From DATKPA01 sp051955985 (lineage in GTDB: Bacteria; Planctomycetota; Phycisphaerae; WQYP01), in assembly GCA_051955985.1 (NCBI GenBank), contig JBQCGD010000052.1:5988-69987 (forward strand): a DNA stretch of 64,000 nt, written 5' to 3'. How positions within the stretch are numbered: position 1 is the stretch's first letter; every line of letters starts with the position of its first letter. The position numbers and the translations under genes are program-made. Shown here piece by piece: positions 16,901 to 24,678 of the stretch. The notes below the pieces were generated by a model. The model saw nothing but the letters and a program-made list of their open reading frames with translations, was not told where the DNA came from and did no database searches.

Positions 16901-18722
16901 TGGGATTAGCGATGATCCGCGGTGGCAGGGGTGGGTGGCGGGCGGGGCGGAGGATGTGGAGCGAATGCTGGGGGAGCTGATGGGGCGCGGGCGGCTGGTG
17001 ATGGTTGCGTGGGGAAAGAAGAGGGAGCGGTGGGTGGCGGTGGAGAATTTGGGATTGCTGGTGTCGGCGTGCGGGGAGCGGCCGGGGTTGTTGAAGGTGG
17101 AGGGAGGGAAGAGGCGCGAGGTGGCGTGGGAGGAGATTCCGCCGGCGATATTGGAGTCGGCGATGTCGCGGGAGGAGGCGCAGCGCGTTGTCGTGGAGCA
17201 GGTGGTGCGGCGGGTGCCGGTGACGACGGAGGAGGCGGTGGTGGAGGACGTCCCGTGGAGGGGGCGAGTGGCGCGGGCGGTTGTGTGGCCGTTGATGCGG
17301 GCGGGGGTGGTGCAGCCGGCGGGGGACGGGAAGCTGGCGTGGGTAGAGTATGTGGAGCAGTTGCGGAGTCTGGCGTTGCGGCGGCAGCGGAAGGCGGCGG
17401 CGACGGCGGATGTGGCGGCGTTGCAGCGGCATCTTCTGCGGTGGCAACATTTGGAAACGCCGCGCGGCGGGCATGATGCGGTGGAAGATGTGCTGGACAT
17501 GCTGATGGGGATTGGGTCGCCGCTGTCGGTGTGGGAGAATGAGATTCTGCCGGCGCGGGTGGCGGAGTTTTCGCCGGCAATACTGGATGGGATTTGCCGG
17601 AGCGGGCATCGGGTGTGGGTGGGGGGGGCTGGGGGGAATGTTGCGTTTTGGCCGCGGCATTTGCTGGGGGAACGCCCGGCAGTGGGTGGAGATGCGCTGT
17701 CGGCGGGAGCGGAGCGGGTGCTGGAATTTCTTGGGAAGCAGGGGGCGTCCTTCCTGTTGGATTTGCAGGTGGGGTTGGGGATGGAAGATGCAGAGTTGGC
17801 GATGGCGCTGGAGGAATTGGTATTCGCTGGAAGGGTGAGCAACGATCAACTCGATGGGTTGCGGGAAATTGAGCGCCTGGCGGCGAATGCGCGGAAAGTG
17901 AAGAAGGAGAGCGATGGGCGGCGGGAGGCGTGGAAGGCGCGGTATGCGGGGCGGTTGCTCAGTGAGCGGGGGCCGAAGCGGATGGCGAACGGGTGGTGGA
18001 AGTCGCGGGATTCTGCCGGGGGGATCGGTGGGAGGTGGTTCGTTCTGCCGGCCGGGCGTGCGGCGGCGGGAGGGGCAATTGAATTGGCGGAGCGGGCGGC
18101 GGATGGGGTGGAGCGGCTGCTGCGGCGGAATGGGTTTGCTTGTCGGGAGTTGATTGAGCCGGAGGTGGATGGGAACTGGCGGGATTGTTACGACGTGCTG
18201 ACGCGGATGGAGTGGGCGGGGTCGGTGCGGCGGGGGTATTTTGTGGAGGGGATTACGGGGAGTCAGTTTGCGTTGCCGGGTGTCCATTTGGAAGGGGGGG
18301 CGGCGCCCAGGGAGGTGCGGTGGTTGTCGATGGTGGATCCGGCGAATGTGTGGGCGCGGGTGTCGACGCGGTGGATGAGCGATTCGGGGGAGGCGGCGCG
18401 AGTGCCGCGGACGGCGGGGAGTTGGATTGCGCTGGTGGAGGGGCGTCCGGTGCTGGCGGCGGTGAGCTGGGGGCAGCGGTTGATTCCGTTGCCGGCGGCG
18501 TGGGAGCTGCAGGAACTGGCGATTCTCGCGGTGGCGCAGTTGTTTCCGCGGTTGCCGCGGTCGGAACGGCCGCACCTGGAGGTGCGGAATTGGGACCAGC
18601 AGGAGATTGTGGGGTCGCCGGCGGAGGAGTTGCTGCGGAAGCAGGGGTTCTCGCGTGACACGCAGGGATTTCGGTTGTATCGTCAATACTTTCCACAAAG
18701 CGGATCGGCGCCCGCGCGTTGA
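13929..18722 (+). CDS. lhr: Lhr-type large superfamily 2 helicase
   Basis: ATP-dependent 3'-5' DNA helicase of the Lhr family, linked to DNA repair. It is 1597 residues from a GTG start. Walker A is APTGSGKT (residues 44-51) and Walker B is VDEVHAL (about 173-176). Motifs in the second RecA domain include LVFANSRRLIERMA, ATSSLELGIDVGALDLVIQ and LQRVGRAGH. A winged-helix and Lhr-core region follows (PYRNLSEKQFDLVVGMLSKR), then a long C-terminal extension as in E. coli Lhr (1538 residues). An in-frame GC-rich segment around residues 579-588 (15664-15693) matches an intergenic repeat at 30575-30604 and looks inserted. Codons end overwhelmingly in G. zwf follows almost directly. Confidence 0.92.
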   Translation: MHESLRQFHPVIARWFEEKVGLPTPPQVLGWPVIEGGRSCLILAPTGSGKTLAAFLAAIDWLARRLMAAEAEGKTVWGVQILYVSPLKSLANDVQKNLLRPLQELGDVAREMGAENWPEISVSVRTGDTSQKERAAITRRPPHILITTPESLNLMMTSGGRAGLSTARFLIVDEVHALAGSKRGVFLSLVLERLEEERRAMARGEEGKGGRGLKIAPGVYVPTEPLQPLVRIGLSATARPEEVIGAWLAGADDDGKARPMEIVRSGQRKRLDLGVVCPFGGEEEQALSPEERKERGVGHWPEVTRAVLQLIREHRSTLVFANSRRLIERMAGRFIEELEREREYAEKHPEQRLQKVPMILPHHGSISKEVRLETEQALKRGEVDAVLATSSLELGIDVGALDLVIQVDSPGNVAGALQRVGRAGHLEKATAKGRLLARSLFELPSLGALVPLMYEGVVEETRVPENCLDVLAQQIVAACAVRPWKRGNLYRVMRRAMPYRNLSEKQFDLVVGMLSKRAERVTTQGLRPRLSFDRVNDELIIMPGAAKVLMMNSGVISDTGQFPVYLIGGKRGKVSTSESPAPPEAAGVDGEKASGVRLGELDEEFVYETKEGDRVILGSQTWKVVRIDADRVLVEPAAPGSSRMPFWRGEQAPRSELLADAVAAFHAEMDRQLRENGDETVREWLVRQHRFDDQAAENVIGYYRRQMSGGYVPTSGRIVVEHFLDRTGEPIIAILSPLGSRANYALRLALEGEFAKRRLPAQLIHHDDGLLIRPPVEVGEIPENPLAWLRSSSVEQEITDQLETSALFGLRFRQNAARALMLPRMNVTQRTPLWQQRLRSRHLLALVKKQRNFPIIVETYRELLQDVLGIERVRMLLQQVERGEVTVLTTRNAEPSTFARSLYSQFQATYLYDADEPLTHVEAEPTIDQTVLDEILQRRLQGEGKAEEAPAWSGADEVALQRRILGLDYPARSAEELLEKIEAAGAAGVAFGISDDPRWQGWVAGGAEDVERMLGELMGRGRLVMVAWGKKRERWVAVENLGLLVSACGERPGLLKVEGGKRREVAWEEIPPAILESAMSREEAQRVVVEQVVRRVPVTTEEAVVEDVPWRGRVARAVVWPLMRAGVVQPAGDGKLAWVEYVEQLRSLALRRQRKAAATADVAALQRHLLRWQHLETPRGGHDAVEDVLDMLMGIGSPLSVWENEILPARVAEFSPAILDGICRSGHRVWVGGAGGNVAFWPRHLLGERPAVGGDALSAGAERVLEFLGKQGASFLLDLQVGLGMEDAELAMALEELVFAGRVSNDQLDGLREIERLAANARKVKKESDGRREAWKARYAGRLLSERGPKRMANGWWKSRDSAGGIGGRWFVLPAGRAAAGGAIELAERAADGVERLLRRNGFACRELIEPEVDGNWRDCYDVLTRMEWAGSVRRGYFVEGITGSQFALPGVHLEGGAAPREVRWLSMVDPANVWARVSTRWMSDSGEAARVPRTAGSWIALVEGRPVLAAVSWGQRLIPLPAAWELQELAILAVAQLFPRLPRSERPHLEVRNWDQQEIVGSPAEELLRKQGFSRDTQGFRLYRQYFPQSGSAPAR
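15664..15693. repeat. Dispersed 30-base GC-rich repeat inside lhr
   Basis: The segment starting GCCCCGCGCC and ending GGCGTCG matches 30575-30604 at 28 of 30 positions. Both contain the palindromic core CCGAGG flanked by G/C arms. Inside lhr it is read in frame and adds an Ala/Pro-rich stretch between conserved parts of the helicase. Confidence 0.75.
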
Positions 18723-18763
18723 GCCGTTGGATGTTGTTTGGGTTTAAGCAAAAGGAGTTGCGC

Positions 18764-20347
18764 GTGACGCTAGAGACTGCGGCTGCGCCGACGACAAAGT
18801 CTGCGGAATTGGCGAAATCGGAACCGTGCATCATCACGATTTTCGGGGCGACGGGGGACTTGATGCAGCGGAAGCTGATGCCGGCGATTTACAACCTGAC
18901 GCGCGATGGGTTGCTGCATGAGAACACGGTGGTGGTGGGGTTTGCGCGGCGGCCGAAGACGGATGAGCAGTTCCGGGCGGAGATGCTGGAGGGGGTAAGC
19001 AAGTTTTCGCGGACGAAACCGGTGGATCAGGGGATCTGGGAGAAGGTGGCGGCGAAGCTGTTTTACCACCAGAGCACGTTCGAGGATGCGAAGGGGTATG
19101 AATCGCTGGCGGAGCGGTTCAAGGAACTGGACAAGAAGTTCAATACGGGCGGGCGGCGGCTTTACTATTTGTCGACGAGTCCGTCGGAGTTTGCGCCGAT
19201 CGTGACGAACCTGGGGAATGCGGGGCTGGGGAATATTGATCCGTTTTCGCCGAAGGCGTGGCGGCGGATTATTGTGGAGAAGCCATTTGGGCGGGACCTG
19301 GCGACGGCGAAGCAACTGAACCAGGATGTGTCGCGGGTGTTTGATGAATCGCAGGTGTTCCGCATCGATCATTACCTGGGCAAGCAGACGGTGCAGAACA
19401 TGCTGGTGTTCCGGTTTGCCAACGGGATTTTTGAGCCGATCTGGAACCGGAATTACGTGGATCATGTGCAGATCACGGTGAGCGAGGCGATCGGGGTGGA
19501 GGGGCGCGGGCCGTACTACGAGGTGTCGGGGGCGTTGCGGGACATGGTGCAGAATCATTTGATGCAGTTGATGACGCTGACGGCGATGGAGCCGCCGGTG
19601 GGGCTGGATGCGAATGCGATTCGTGATGAGAAGGTGAAGGTGCTGCGGTCGGTGCAGCCGCTGTCGCGGGAGGAGGTGGCGCGGCGGACGGTGCGGGGGC
19701 AGTATGTGGCAGCGCGGATCGGGGGGAAGCCGGTGAATGGGTATCGGCAGGAGGAGCGGGTGGATCCGTCGTCGGAGACGGAGACGTTTGCGGCGGTGAA
19801 GCTGTTTATTGATAACTGGCGGTGGAAGGGGGTGCCGTTTTACCTGCGTTCGGGGAAACGGTTGCCGAAGCAGGTGTCGGAGATTTCGATTCACTTCAAG
19901 GGGGCGCCGGGGGTGCTGTTCGGGGCGGACGGGAGCAACAAGGAGCCGTTGACGCACAATATCCTGGTGCTGCGGGTGCAGCCGAATGAGGGGATTTCGC
20001 TGTTGATCAATGCGAAGACGCCGGGGACGGTGACGCGGATTGCGCCGGCGCACATGGATTTCAATTACGACGTGGCGTTTGGGAGTTACTCGCCGGAGGC
20101 GTATGAGCGGTTGCTGCTGGATGCGATCCTGGGAGATCCGACGCTGTTTATCCGGAATGACGAGGTGGAGGGGGCGTGGCGGATTATTGATTCGATCGAG
20201 ACGGTGTGGGCGACGGGGACGCCGTCGCTGGCGTTTTATCCGGCGGGGACGTGGGGGCCGGCAGAGGCGAATACGCTGCTGGGACGGGAGGGGCGGCATT
20301 GGACGGGGCAGACGGATGCGCGGCCGCTGTCGCTGGAGGAGGAGTGA
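18764..20347 (+). CDS. zwf: Glucose-6-phosphate 1-dehydrogenase
   Basis: First enzyme of the oxidative pentose phosphate pathway, oxidising glucose-6-phosphate with NADP. It is 527 residues from a GTG at 18764 that has AAGGAG 6-8 bases upstream; the frame is open from 18719, just inside the end of lhr. The Rossmann motif IFGATGDLMQRKLMPAIYNL, the active-site signature FRIDHYLGKQTVQNMLVFRF (substrate-binding Lys in IDHYLGK), the KPFG motif (IVEKPFGRD) and the C-terminal PAGTWGP segment are all present. The N-terminal 20 residues are Ala/Thr-rich and outside the fold. It follows lhr with a 41-base gap and may be read from the same transcript. Glycolysis and pentose-phosphate partners (gnd, pgl) are not nearby. 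Confidence 0.96.
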   Translation: MTLETAAAPTTKSAELAKSEPCIITIFGATGDLMQRKLMPAIYNLTRDGLLHENTVVVGFARRPKTDEQFRAEMLEGVSKFSRTKPVDQGIWEKVAAKLFYHQSTFEDAKGYESLAERFKELDKKFNTGGRRLYYLSTSPSEFAPIVTNLGNAGLGNIDPFSPKAWRRIIVEKPFGRDLATAKQLNQDVSRVFDESQVFRIDHYLGKQTVQNMLVFRFANGIFEPIWNRNYVDHVQITVSEAIGVEGRGPYYEVSGALRDMVQNHLMQLMTLTAMEPPVGLDANAIRDEKVKVLRSVQPLSREEVARRTVRGQYVAARIGGKPVNGYRQEERVDPSSETETFAAVKLFIDNWRWKGVPFYLRSGKRLPKQVSEISIHFKGAPGVLFGADGSNKEPLTHNILVLRVQPNEGISLLINAKTPGTVTRIAPAHMDFNYDVAFGSYSPEAYERLLLDAILGDPTLFIRNDEVEGAWRIIDSIETVWATGTPSLAFYPAGTWGPAEANTLLGREGRHWTGQTDARPLSLEEE

Positions 20348-20365
20348 GCGGGGGTGGGGGGGAGT

Positions 20366-20438
20366 CCGCCAAGTGTGGGTACGTCATTGGCGGCCTGTCG
20401 TTTTTGGGCTGAAAATGAGGGTGGGGCCTTACCCAGAT
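20366..20438 (-). repeat. Intergenic hairpin repeat element, copy C
   Basis: Lies in the convergent gap between zwf and the aldo/keto reductase, in the opposite orientation to copies A and B. Read on the minus strand it carries the linker TTTTCAGCCCAAAAACGACA, then arm CCGCCA, a 16-base loop containing GACGTACCCAC, and arm TGGCGG (20366-20371 with 20388-20393). The 36 bases ahead of the linker align without gaps to copy B. Confidence 0.8.
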
Positions 20439-20460
20439 TACCAATGGGGTCGGCATCGGG

Positions 20461-21408
20461 TCAGTGCTGGGCTTTTCGGGGGATGAAACCGGGGACGCCG
20501 GTGTTGACGACATCATTGAGCCGGACACGTTGAGTGATGCCTTCATTGATTTCGCGGATGGCGTCTTCGGGGAGGGGGGAGATGTCGAAATTTTCGCGGA
20601 TGCGGCTGGGGGTTTTGGAGGTGGTGAGGAGGGCGGTTCCGCGCTGGATGGCCCAGGCGAGGAGGACCTGGGCGGGGGTTTTGTGGGTTCGTGAGGCGAT
20701 GGAGGTGATGACCGGGTCGTCGAGCACGCGGGGCTCGCTGGCGTGTCCAAGTGGGGCAAATGCCTGGAATACGATTCCGTTGGCTTTGCAGTAGTCGAGG
20801 AGTTCCCATTCAGGGAGATAGGGATGGGACTCGACGTGGACGACGGCGGGCTTGATGCGGGCGGCCTCGACGATTTCTTTTGTTTGCTTGAGGCCGACGT
20901 CGGAGAGGCCGATGGCTTTGCACCGGCTCTGATCGACGAGGCTTTCGAGGGCTCGCCATGTGTCGAGGAGCGTGGTGGATTTGTCGTAGATGACGTTGCC
21001 GCTGGCGTCGCGCGGGTCCTGATTGTCTCCGGGCTGGAAAGCGAAGGGGGTGTGGATGAGATAGAGATCGATGTAGTCGAGCTGGAGCTTTTGGAGGCTG
21101 GCGTCAAAGGCAGGTTTGACGCGTTCGGGGCGGTGGTTGGTGTTCCAGAGCTTGGTGATGACGAAGAGATCCTCGCGTTTGATCGTGCCTGCATCGAAGA
21201 CATCGCGCATGGCTTCGCCGACTTCTTTTTCGGTGCGATAGCGTTCGGCGGTGTCGAGGAGGCGGAAACCGGTTTCGAGGGCGACCTTGGTGGCGTTTTT
21301 TGTGGCGACGGGGTCGGGGATGAGGGTGCCGAAGCCGAGGGCGGGGATGGCTCCGGCGTCGGTGTTGAGGGGGATTTTGGTGTAGCGGAGGTCGTTGGGA
21401 TTGGCCAT
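20461..21408 (-). CDS. Aldo/keto reductase
   Basis: NADPH-dependent (beta/alpha)8-barrel reductase of 315 residues. The catalytic tetrad is complete: Asp52 and Tyr57 (LDTAERYRTE), Lys86 (ITKLWN) and His119 (LIHTP). The C-terminal cofactor segment ALLTTSKTPSRIRENFD with the R/N contacts is present. Residues 20-30 (IPALGFGTL) begin the barrel. It acts on aldehydes or ketones; the substrate cannot be predicted. It is the last gene of a minus-strand run with a SnoaL protein, an SDR and a NIPSNAP protein, which suggests a small carbonyl-metabolism operon, although the gap to the NIPSNAP gene is 93 bases. Confidence 0.9.
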   Translation of the reverse strand: MANPNDLRYTKIPLNTDAGAIPALGFGTLIPDPVATKNATKVALETGFRLLDTAERYRTEKEVGEAMRDVFDAGTIKREDLFVITKLWNTNHRPERVKPAFDASLQKLQLDYIDLYLIHTPFAFQPGDNQDPRDASGNVIYDKSTTLLDTWRALESLVDQSRCKAIGLSDVGLKQTKEIVEAARIKPAVVHVESHPYLPEWELLDYCKANGIVFQAFAPLGHASEPRVLDDPVITSIASRTHKTPAQVLLAWAIQRGTALLTTSKTPSRIRENFDISPLPEDAIREINEGITQRVRLNDVVNTGVPGFIPRKAQH

Positions 21409-21501
21409 TGTGCCGCTCCTTGGGTTGGGGGGTGAGGTGTTGTTTGGGTTCGCGACTACTTCCGGACTGATTGGGCGCGTCGCGGAGGGGGCTGCGTCGC
21501 T

Positions 21502-21903
21502 TTATTTCAGCGCGGAGAAGGAAGTCGGATCCATGAAGTAGCGGTCGATGTGATTGACGAGGGGGCCATCGACTTCGGAGTCGGCCTTTACCTTTCTCCA
21601 GTCGGGGTCGGCCTGGAAAGCGGCCCAATTGGCCTCGGCTTCTTCGCGGCTGGGATGTTCGAGGATGTAGACGAGCATGTTCTGCGACGCGGGCTGGGCC
21701 TGCGGCTGCCAGTAACCGATGCTTTTCATGTTGTGGCGTCGGAAGAGGGCATCGGTGTGATCGCGGAAGCGTGCGATGAGCGCCTGCAATTTGCCGTCGT
21801 TGGCGTGATAGAGGCGCAATTCGTAAACGTTTTGCGGCGCACCAGTATCAGGGCGTGTGCGGGGGTTTGAGGATTGATCTGCGGTTGATTGGATCGAACT
21901 CAT
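21502..21903 (-). CDS. NIPSNAP-family protein
   Basis: 133 residues with a ferredoxin-like dimeric alpha/beta-barrel pattern. The core VYELRLYHANDGKLQALIARFRDH, RHNMKSIGYWQP, NMLVYILEHPSREEAEANWAAFQADPDWRKV and the closing NHIDRYFMDPTSFSALK are typical of NIPSNAP proteins. About 25 polar residues precede the domain. The biochemical role of bacterial members is not settled; this gene probably belongs with the adjacent SDR (18 bases upstream). Confidence 0.85.
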   Translation of the reverse strand: MSSIQSTADQSSNPRTRPDTGAPQNVYELRLYHANDGKLQALIARFRDHTDALFRRHNMKSIGYWQPQAQPASQNMLVYILEHPSREEAEANWAAFQADPDWRKVKADSEVDGPLVNHIDRYFMDPTSFSALK

Positions 21904-21921
21904 GGGGAAATGTCCTTTTGG

Positions 21922-22641
21922 TTACCAGCGGCCGAGGTGCGCGCCGCCGTCGACGTGGAGGATGTGGCCGGTAATGGTTTGAGCGTCGGTGAGAAAGAGG
22001 ACGGCGTCGGCGATTTCGCCGGGGGTGGAGGGTTGGCCCATGGGGGAAAGGTCGCGCATGACGGATTCGGGGGTGTCTTGATGGAGAGGCGTTTCGACGA
22101 CGCCGGGGGCGACGGCGTTGAAGCGGATGCCGTCTTTGGCGTACTCCATGGCAAGGTGGCGGGTGATAGTATCGAGGCCGCCCTTGGTAATCATGGGGAC
22201 GGAGGCGGTGACGCCGCGGATGGGGGTGGTGGCAAGTGCAGCGGTGATGGTGGTGATGCTGCCACGGGTCCTGGTGGCGAGCATGTGTTTGACGACAAGC
22301 TGCGTGAGGTGAAGGAAACCCTGGAGATTGGTGGAGGCGAGGGCGAGGAAATCGTCGGTGGTGTAGTCGGTAAAGGGCTTCGCGAAGAAGATGCCGGCGT
22401 TGTTGACGAGGATATCGATGGTGTTGAACCGGGAGCGGGCGGTTTCGACGATTTGCAGGGCAGTGGCGGGGTGGCCGATGTCGCCAGGAACGAGCGCGAC
22501 GCGGGAGGAGGGGGCGAGTTTTGAGGCGGAGAAATCGCGTGCGTTGGCGACGAGGTTAAAGCCGCGTTGGGCGAAGGCGTCAACGATGGCGGCACCGATG
22601 CCCTGGGAGGCACCGGTCACGATGGCGGTTTTCGGGGGCAT
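21922..22641 (-). CDS. SDR-family oxidoreductase lacking the usual catalytic tyrosine
   Basis: 239-residue Rossmann protein with the classical cofactor motif TGASQGIG (residues 9-16), the NNAG motif (80-83) and the C-terminal GGAHLGRW. Where classical SDRs have YxxxK, this protein reads SVPMITKGG: Lys153 is kept but the position four residues before it is Pro. The catalytic Ser strand reads ITTITAALA and also lacks the usual Ser. This motif occurs in a known side branch of the family, so it may be a non-classical reductase or a cofactor-binding protein. It is 9 bases downstream of the SnoaL gene and 18 bases upstream of the NIPSNAP gene. Confidence 0.85.
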   Translation of the reverse strand: MPPKTAIVTGASQGIGAAIVDAFAQRGFNLVANARDFSASKLAPSSRVALVPGDIGHPATALQIVETARSRFNTIDILVNNAGIFFAKPFTDYTTDDFLALASTNLQGFLHLTQLVVKHMLATRTRGSITTITAALATTPIRGVTASVPMITKGGLDTITRHLAMEYAKDGIRFNAVAPGVVETPLHQDTPESVMRDLSPMGQPSTPGEIADAVLFLTDAQTITGHILHVDGGAHLGRW

Positions 22642-22650
22642 GGGATGAGC

Positions 22651-23016
22651 TCAGTGTTCGCCGTCGTAGAAGAACTGTTCGCGGGTGATCTTGTCATTTT
22701 TGACGGTGTAGATGGCGATTTCTTCGCGTGTGACGCGTTTGCCGGTGGCCTTGGGGGTGATGTCGAGGGTGAAGTAGACGGTGAACTGGTCGGGGTTGGC
22801 GTCGTTGAAGAAGGGGCCGGCGACGGTTTCGCCGTTGAAGACTTTGTCGGAGACCCAGTCTTCGGATTTTTTGATGACGGGCGCCTGGCCTGCGGTTTCG
22901 GCGCCGTCGCCTTCGACGGAGATGATGTCGGGGGCGTACATGGTGCGCATGACGTCGAAGTTTTTGCCTTGGCGGCAGAGGTCGACGAACTGGCGGGCGG
23001 TGGATTGCAGGCTCAT
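22651..23016 (-). CDS. SnoaL/NTF2-like nuclear transport factor 2 fold protein
   Basis: 121 residues from an ATG at 23014-23016 with GAAGGAG upstream; the frame stays open far upstream (to 24231) but that part is only an antisense reading of the neighbouring genes. The sequence STARQFVDLCRQGKNFDVMRTMYAPDIISVE and the closing VTREEIAIYTVKNDKITREQFFYD are typical of SnoaL-like ketosteroid-isomerase-fold proteins. It is the first gene of the SnoaL-SDR-NIPSNAP-aldo/keto reductase run. No catalytic residues can be assigned with confidence. Confidence 0.82.
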   Translation of the reverse strand: MSLQSTARQFVDLCRQGKNFDVMRTMYAPDIISVEGDGAETAGQAPVIKKSEDWVSDKVFNGETVAGPFFNDANPDQFTVYFTLDITPKATGKRVTREEIAIYTVKNDKITREQFFYDGEH

Positions 23017-23168
23017 GCGGGCTCCTTCGGGTTGAGGGATTTGAATGTGTAGCAGTGTACTTGAATGGAGTTCAGGTATGGTGAAGAAAAGCGAGAGGAA
23101 TTTTGGATGAGCAGAGCTGGGTTGGTGGCCAGAGGAGATTCGAGGGCGGCGGGAGCGCGGGCCGCGTA

Positions 23169-23504
23169 TCAGTGGTGCATCACTGAGCTGCCGACGAGGA
23201 TGACACCGCAAATGATGAGGCAGAGGATGATGGCGACGGCGGAGATGATGAAGGGGGCGAGGAGGATGCCGGCGGCGTAGCCGTGGCGTTTGAAACGGAG
23301 GGAGATGTAGGTGGCGATGGCGAAGAGGATGAGGATGGGGAGGAGGCCGAGGAGGGTGCTTTGGGTGATGTTGAAGATGTAGGCGCCGAGGGCGGCGGAG
23401 AGGCCGCCGGCGAAGGAGCCGGCGAGGATGCGGAGGAAGACGTTGCGGGGGCGGTTTTTGTCGGGCGGGGTGGGGGTTTGGTAGTTGAGAGGGGGGTGGG
23501 ACAT
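23169..23504 (-). CDS. Small membrane protein of unknown function
   Basis: 111 residues. A polar, proline-rich N-terminus of about 25 residues is followed by three or four hydrophobic segments: ILAGSFAGGLSAALGAYIF, TLLGLLPILILFAIATYIS, and GILLAPFIISAVAIILCLIICGVILVG. No family was recognised. It lies between the SnoaL gene and a CPBP protease gene, all on the minus strand. Confidence 0.65.
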   Translation of the reverse strand: MSHPPLNYQTPTPPDKNRPRNVFLRILAGSFAGGLSAALGAYIFNITQSTLLGLLPILILFAIATYISLRFKRHGYAAGILLAPFIISAVAIILCLIICGVILVGSSVMHH

Positions 23505-23647
23505 TGGGGCCTCGTTGGAAGGGGCGGATGCAAGGAGTTATATGCGGGGTTCGCGACGACGCAAGCGTGGTTTGGGGATATTGGAGTTGTGCGAGGGGAT
23601 TTACTCGTTCGCACTTCGCCGACGCCCCCCCGGGGCGGCGGCTCCAC

Positions 23648-24448
23648 TTAGTGGAGGTGGGTGAAGGCGACGACGATGAGGTCGTAGGTGGTGTGGGTGC
23701 CGACGGCGATGCCGAAGCCACGGTAGATGAAGATGCCGGCGAGGTAGACGCCCATGGCGGAGCGGAAGGTGAAGGTGGCGAGGTTGAAGGGTTCGTTGCC
23801 GAGGTAGTGGTAGGCGGCGAAGAGGATGGCGGAGGCGAGGATGATGATGGGGATGGCGGTCTGGACTTTGAGTTCGAAGATGTCGATGAGGATGATGTTG
23901 AGGAGGATGATGGCGATGAGGCGGAAGAGGAGTTCTTCGTAGAGGCCGGCGCCGATGGAGAGGACGACTTCTGTTTGCCAGGGGAGCTGGCTGGCGTGTG
24001 CAAGCGGGGGGGAGGCGGCCTGGAGGTAGGCAGCGGCGGCGGAGGTGTGGCGGAGGACGGCGAGTCCGATGACGAAGATGGGGATGGCCCAGAGGATGGA
24101 TTCGCCGAACATGCCGGCGTAGAGTTTTGGCTCGAAGATCCAGGGGTCTTTTCGGGCGAGGTGCCAGAAGAAGAGGATGGCGACGACGGCGAGCGGGGGG
24201 AGGATATTGCCGACGCCACCGAAGAGGGCAAAGAATTTGAGCATGAGGACGAAGGCGACGACCTGAGGGCCGTAGTTGGGGACGCCAGCGGGGGTGGTCT
24301 GGGGGTACCAGGGGTGGAGGGTGGAGGCGATCTGGTAGATGAGGAGGAGTGGGAGGATGAAGATAAGGCACTGGAGGGGCTGGTGGACGCGATGGACGTA
24401 GCTCTTTCCGGAGCCGAGTTGGAGCCAGTCGGTGCGCTTGCGGGGCAT
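23648..24448 (-). CDS. CPBP-family intramembrane metalloprotease
   Basis: 266-residue polytopic membrane protein with about seven hydrophobic helices. The CPBP (CAAX protease/bacteriocin-processing) signature is present: EELLFR in helix AGLYEELLFRLIAI, the second motif FAAYHYLG, and THTTYDLIVV as the last His-containing motif. These residues form the membrane-embedded glutamate/histidine active site in known members. Substrate and role are unknown. A second, interrupted CPBP gene lies at 31648-32418. Confidence 0.82.
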   Translation of the reverse strand: MPRKRTDWLQLGSGKSYVHRVHQPLQCLIFILPLLLIYQIASTLHPWYPQTTPAGVPNYGPQVVAFVLMLKFFALFGGVGNILPPLAVVAILFFWHLARKDPWIFEPKLYAGMFGESILWAIPIFVIGLAVLRHTSAAAAYLQAASPPLAHASQLPWQTEVVLSIGAGLYEELLFRLIAIILLNIILIDIFELKVQTAIPIIILASAILFAAYHYLGNEPFNLATFTFRSAMGVYLAGIFIYRGFGIAVGTHTTYDLIVVAFTHLH

Positions 24449-24617
24449 AGGCGGTGGTCAACGTTAGGGGTTGGGGTACGTGTCAGAAGGGGTATGGTAG
24501 CGGGGGAGGGGCGAATGATAAATAAGGCGCGGGGGGGTGAGGGGTTGAGTGGTTAATTAGTTAATTGGTTAAGTGGGGAGCGCGGGGGGTGCAATGTGTT
24601 TTTGCTTGTCCGTGAGG

Positions 24618-24652
24618 CATGCTTATGGCCCCGAGGTTGGGCCATAAGCATG
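24618..24652. repeat. Perfect 14-bp inverted repeat (intergenic hairpin)
   Basis: CATGCTTATGGCCC (24618-24631) and GGGCCATAAGCATG (24639-24652) flank the 7-base loop CGAGGTT. It lies 26 bases past the stop of the M16 peptidase gene (minus strand). No T tract follows on either strand, so a REP-like element or an RNA-stabilising 3' structure fits better than a classic terminator. Confidence 0.75.
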
Positions 24653-24678
24653 GCACCCGCACCCGAAATTTGGCCGCG

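Noticed and set aside
16638..18698. Long open frame on the minus strand opposite lhr (686 codons)
   Set aside because: Antisense shadow of the helicase; Arg/Pro/His-rich with no domain.
23017..24231. Upstream extension of the SnoaL gene reading frame
   Set aside because: Ser/Pro-rich antisense reading across two other genes; the ATG at 23016 has a good ribosome site.
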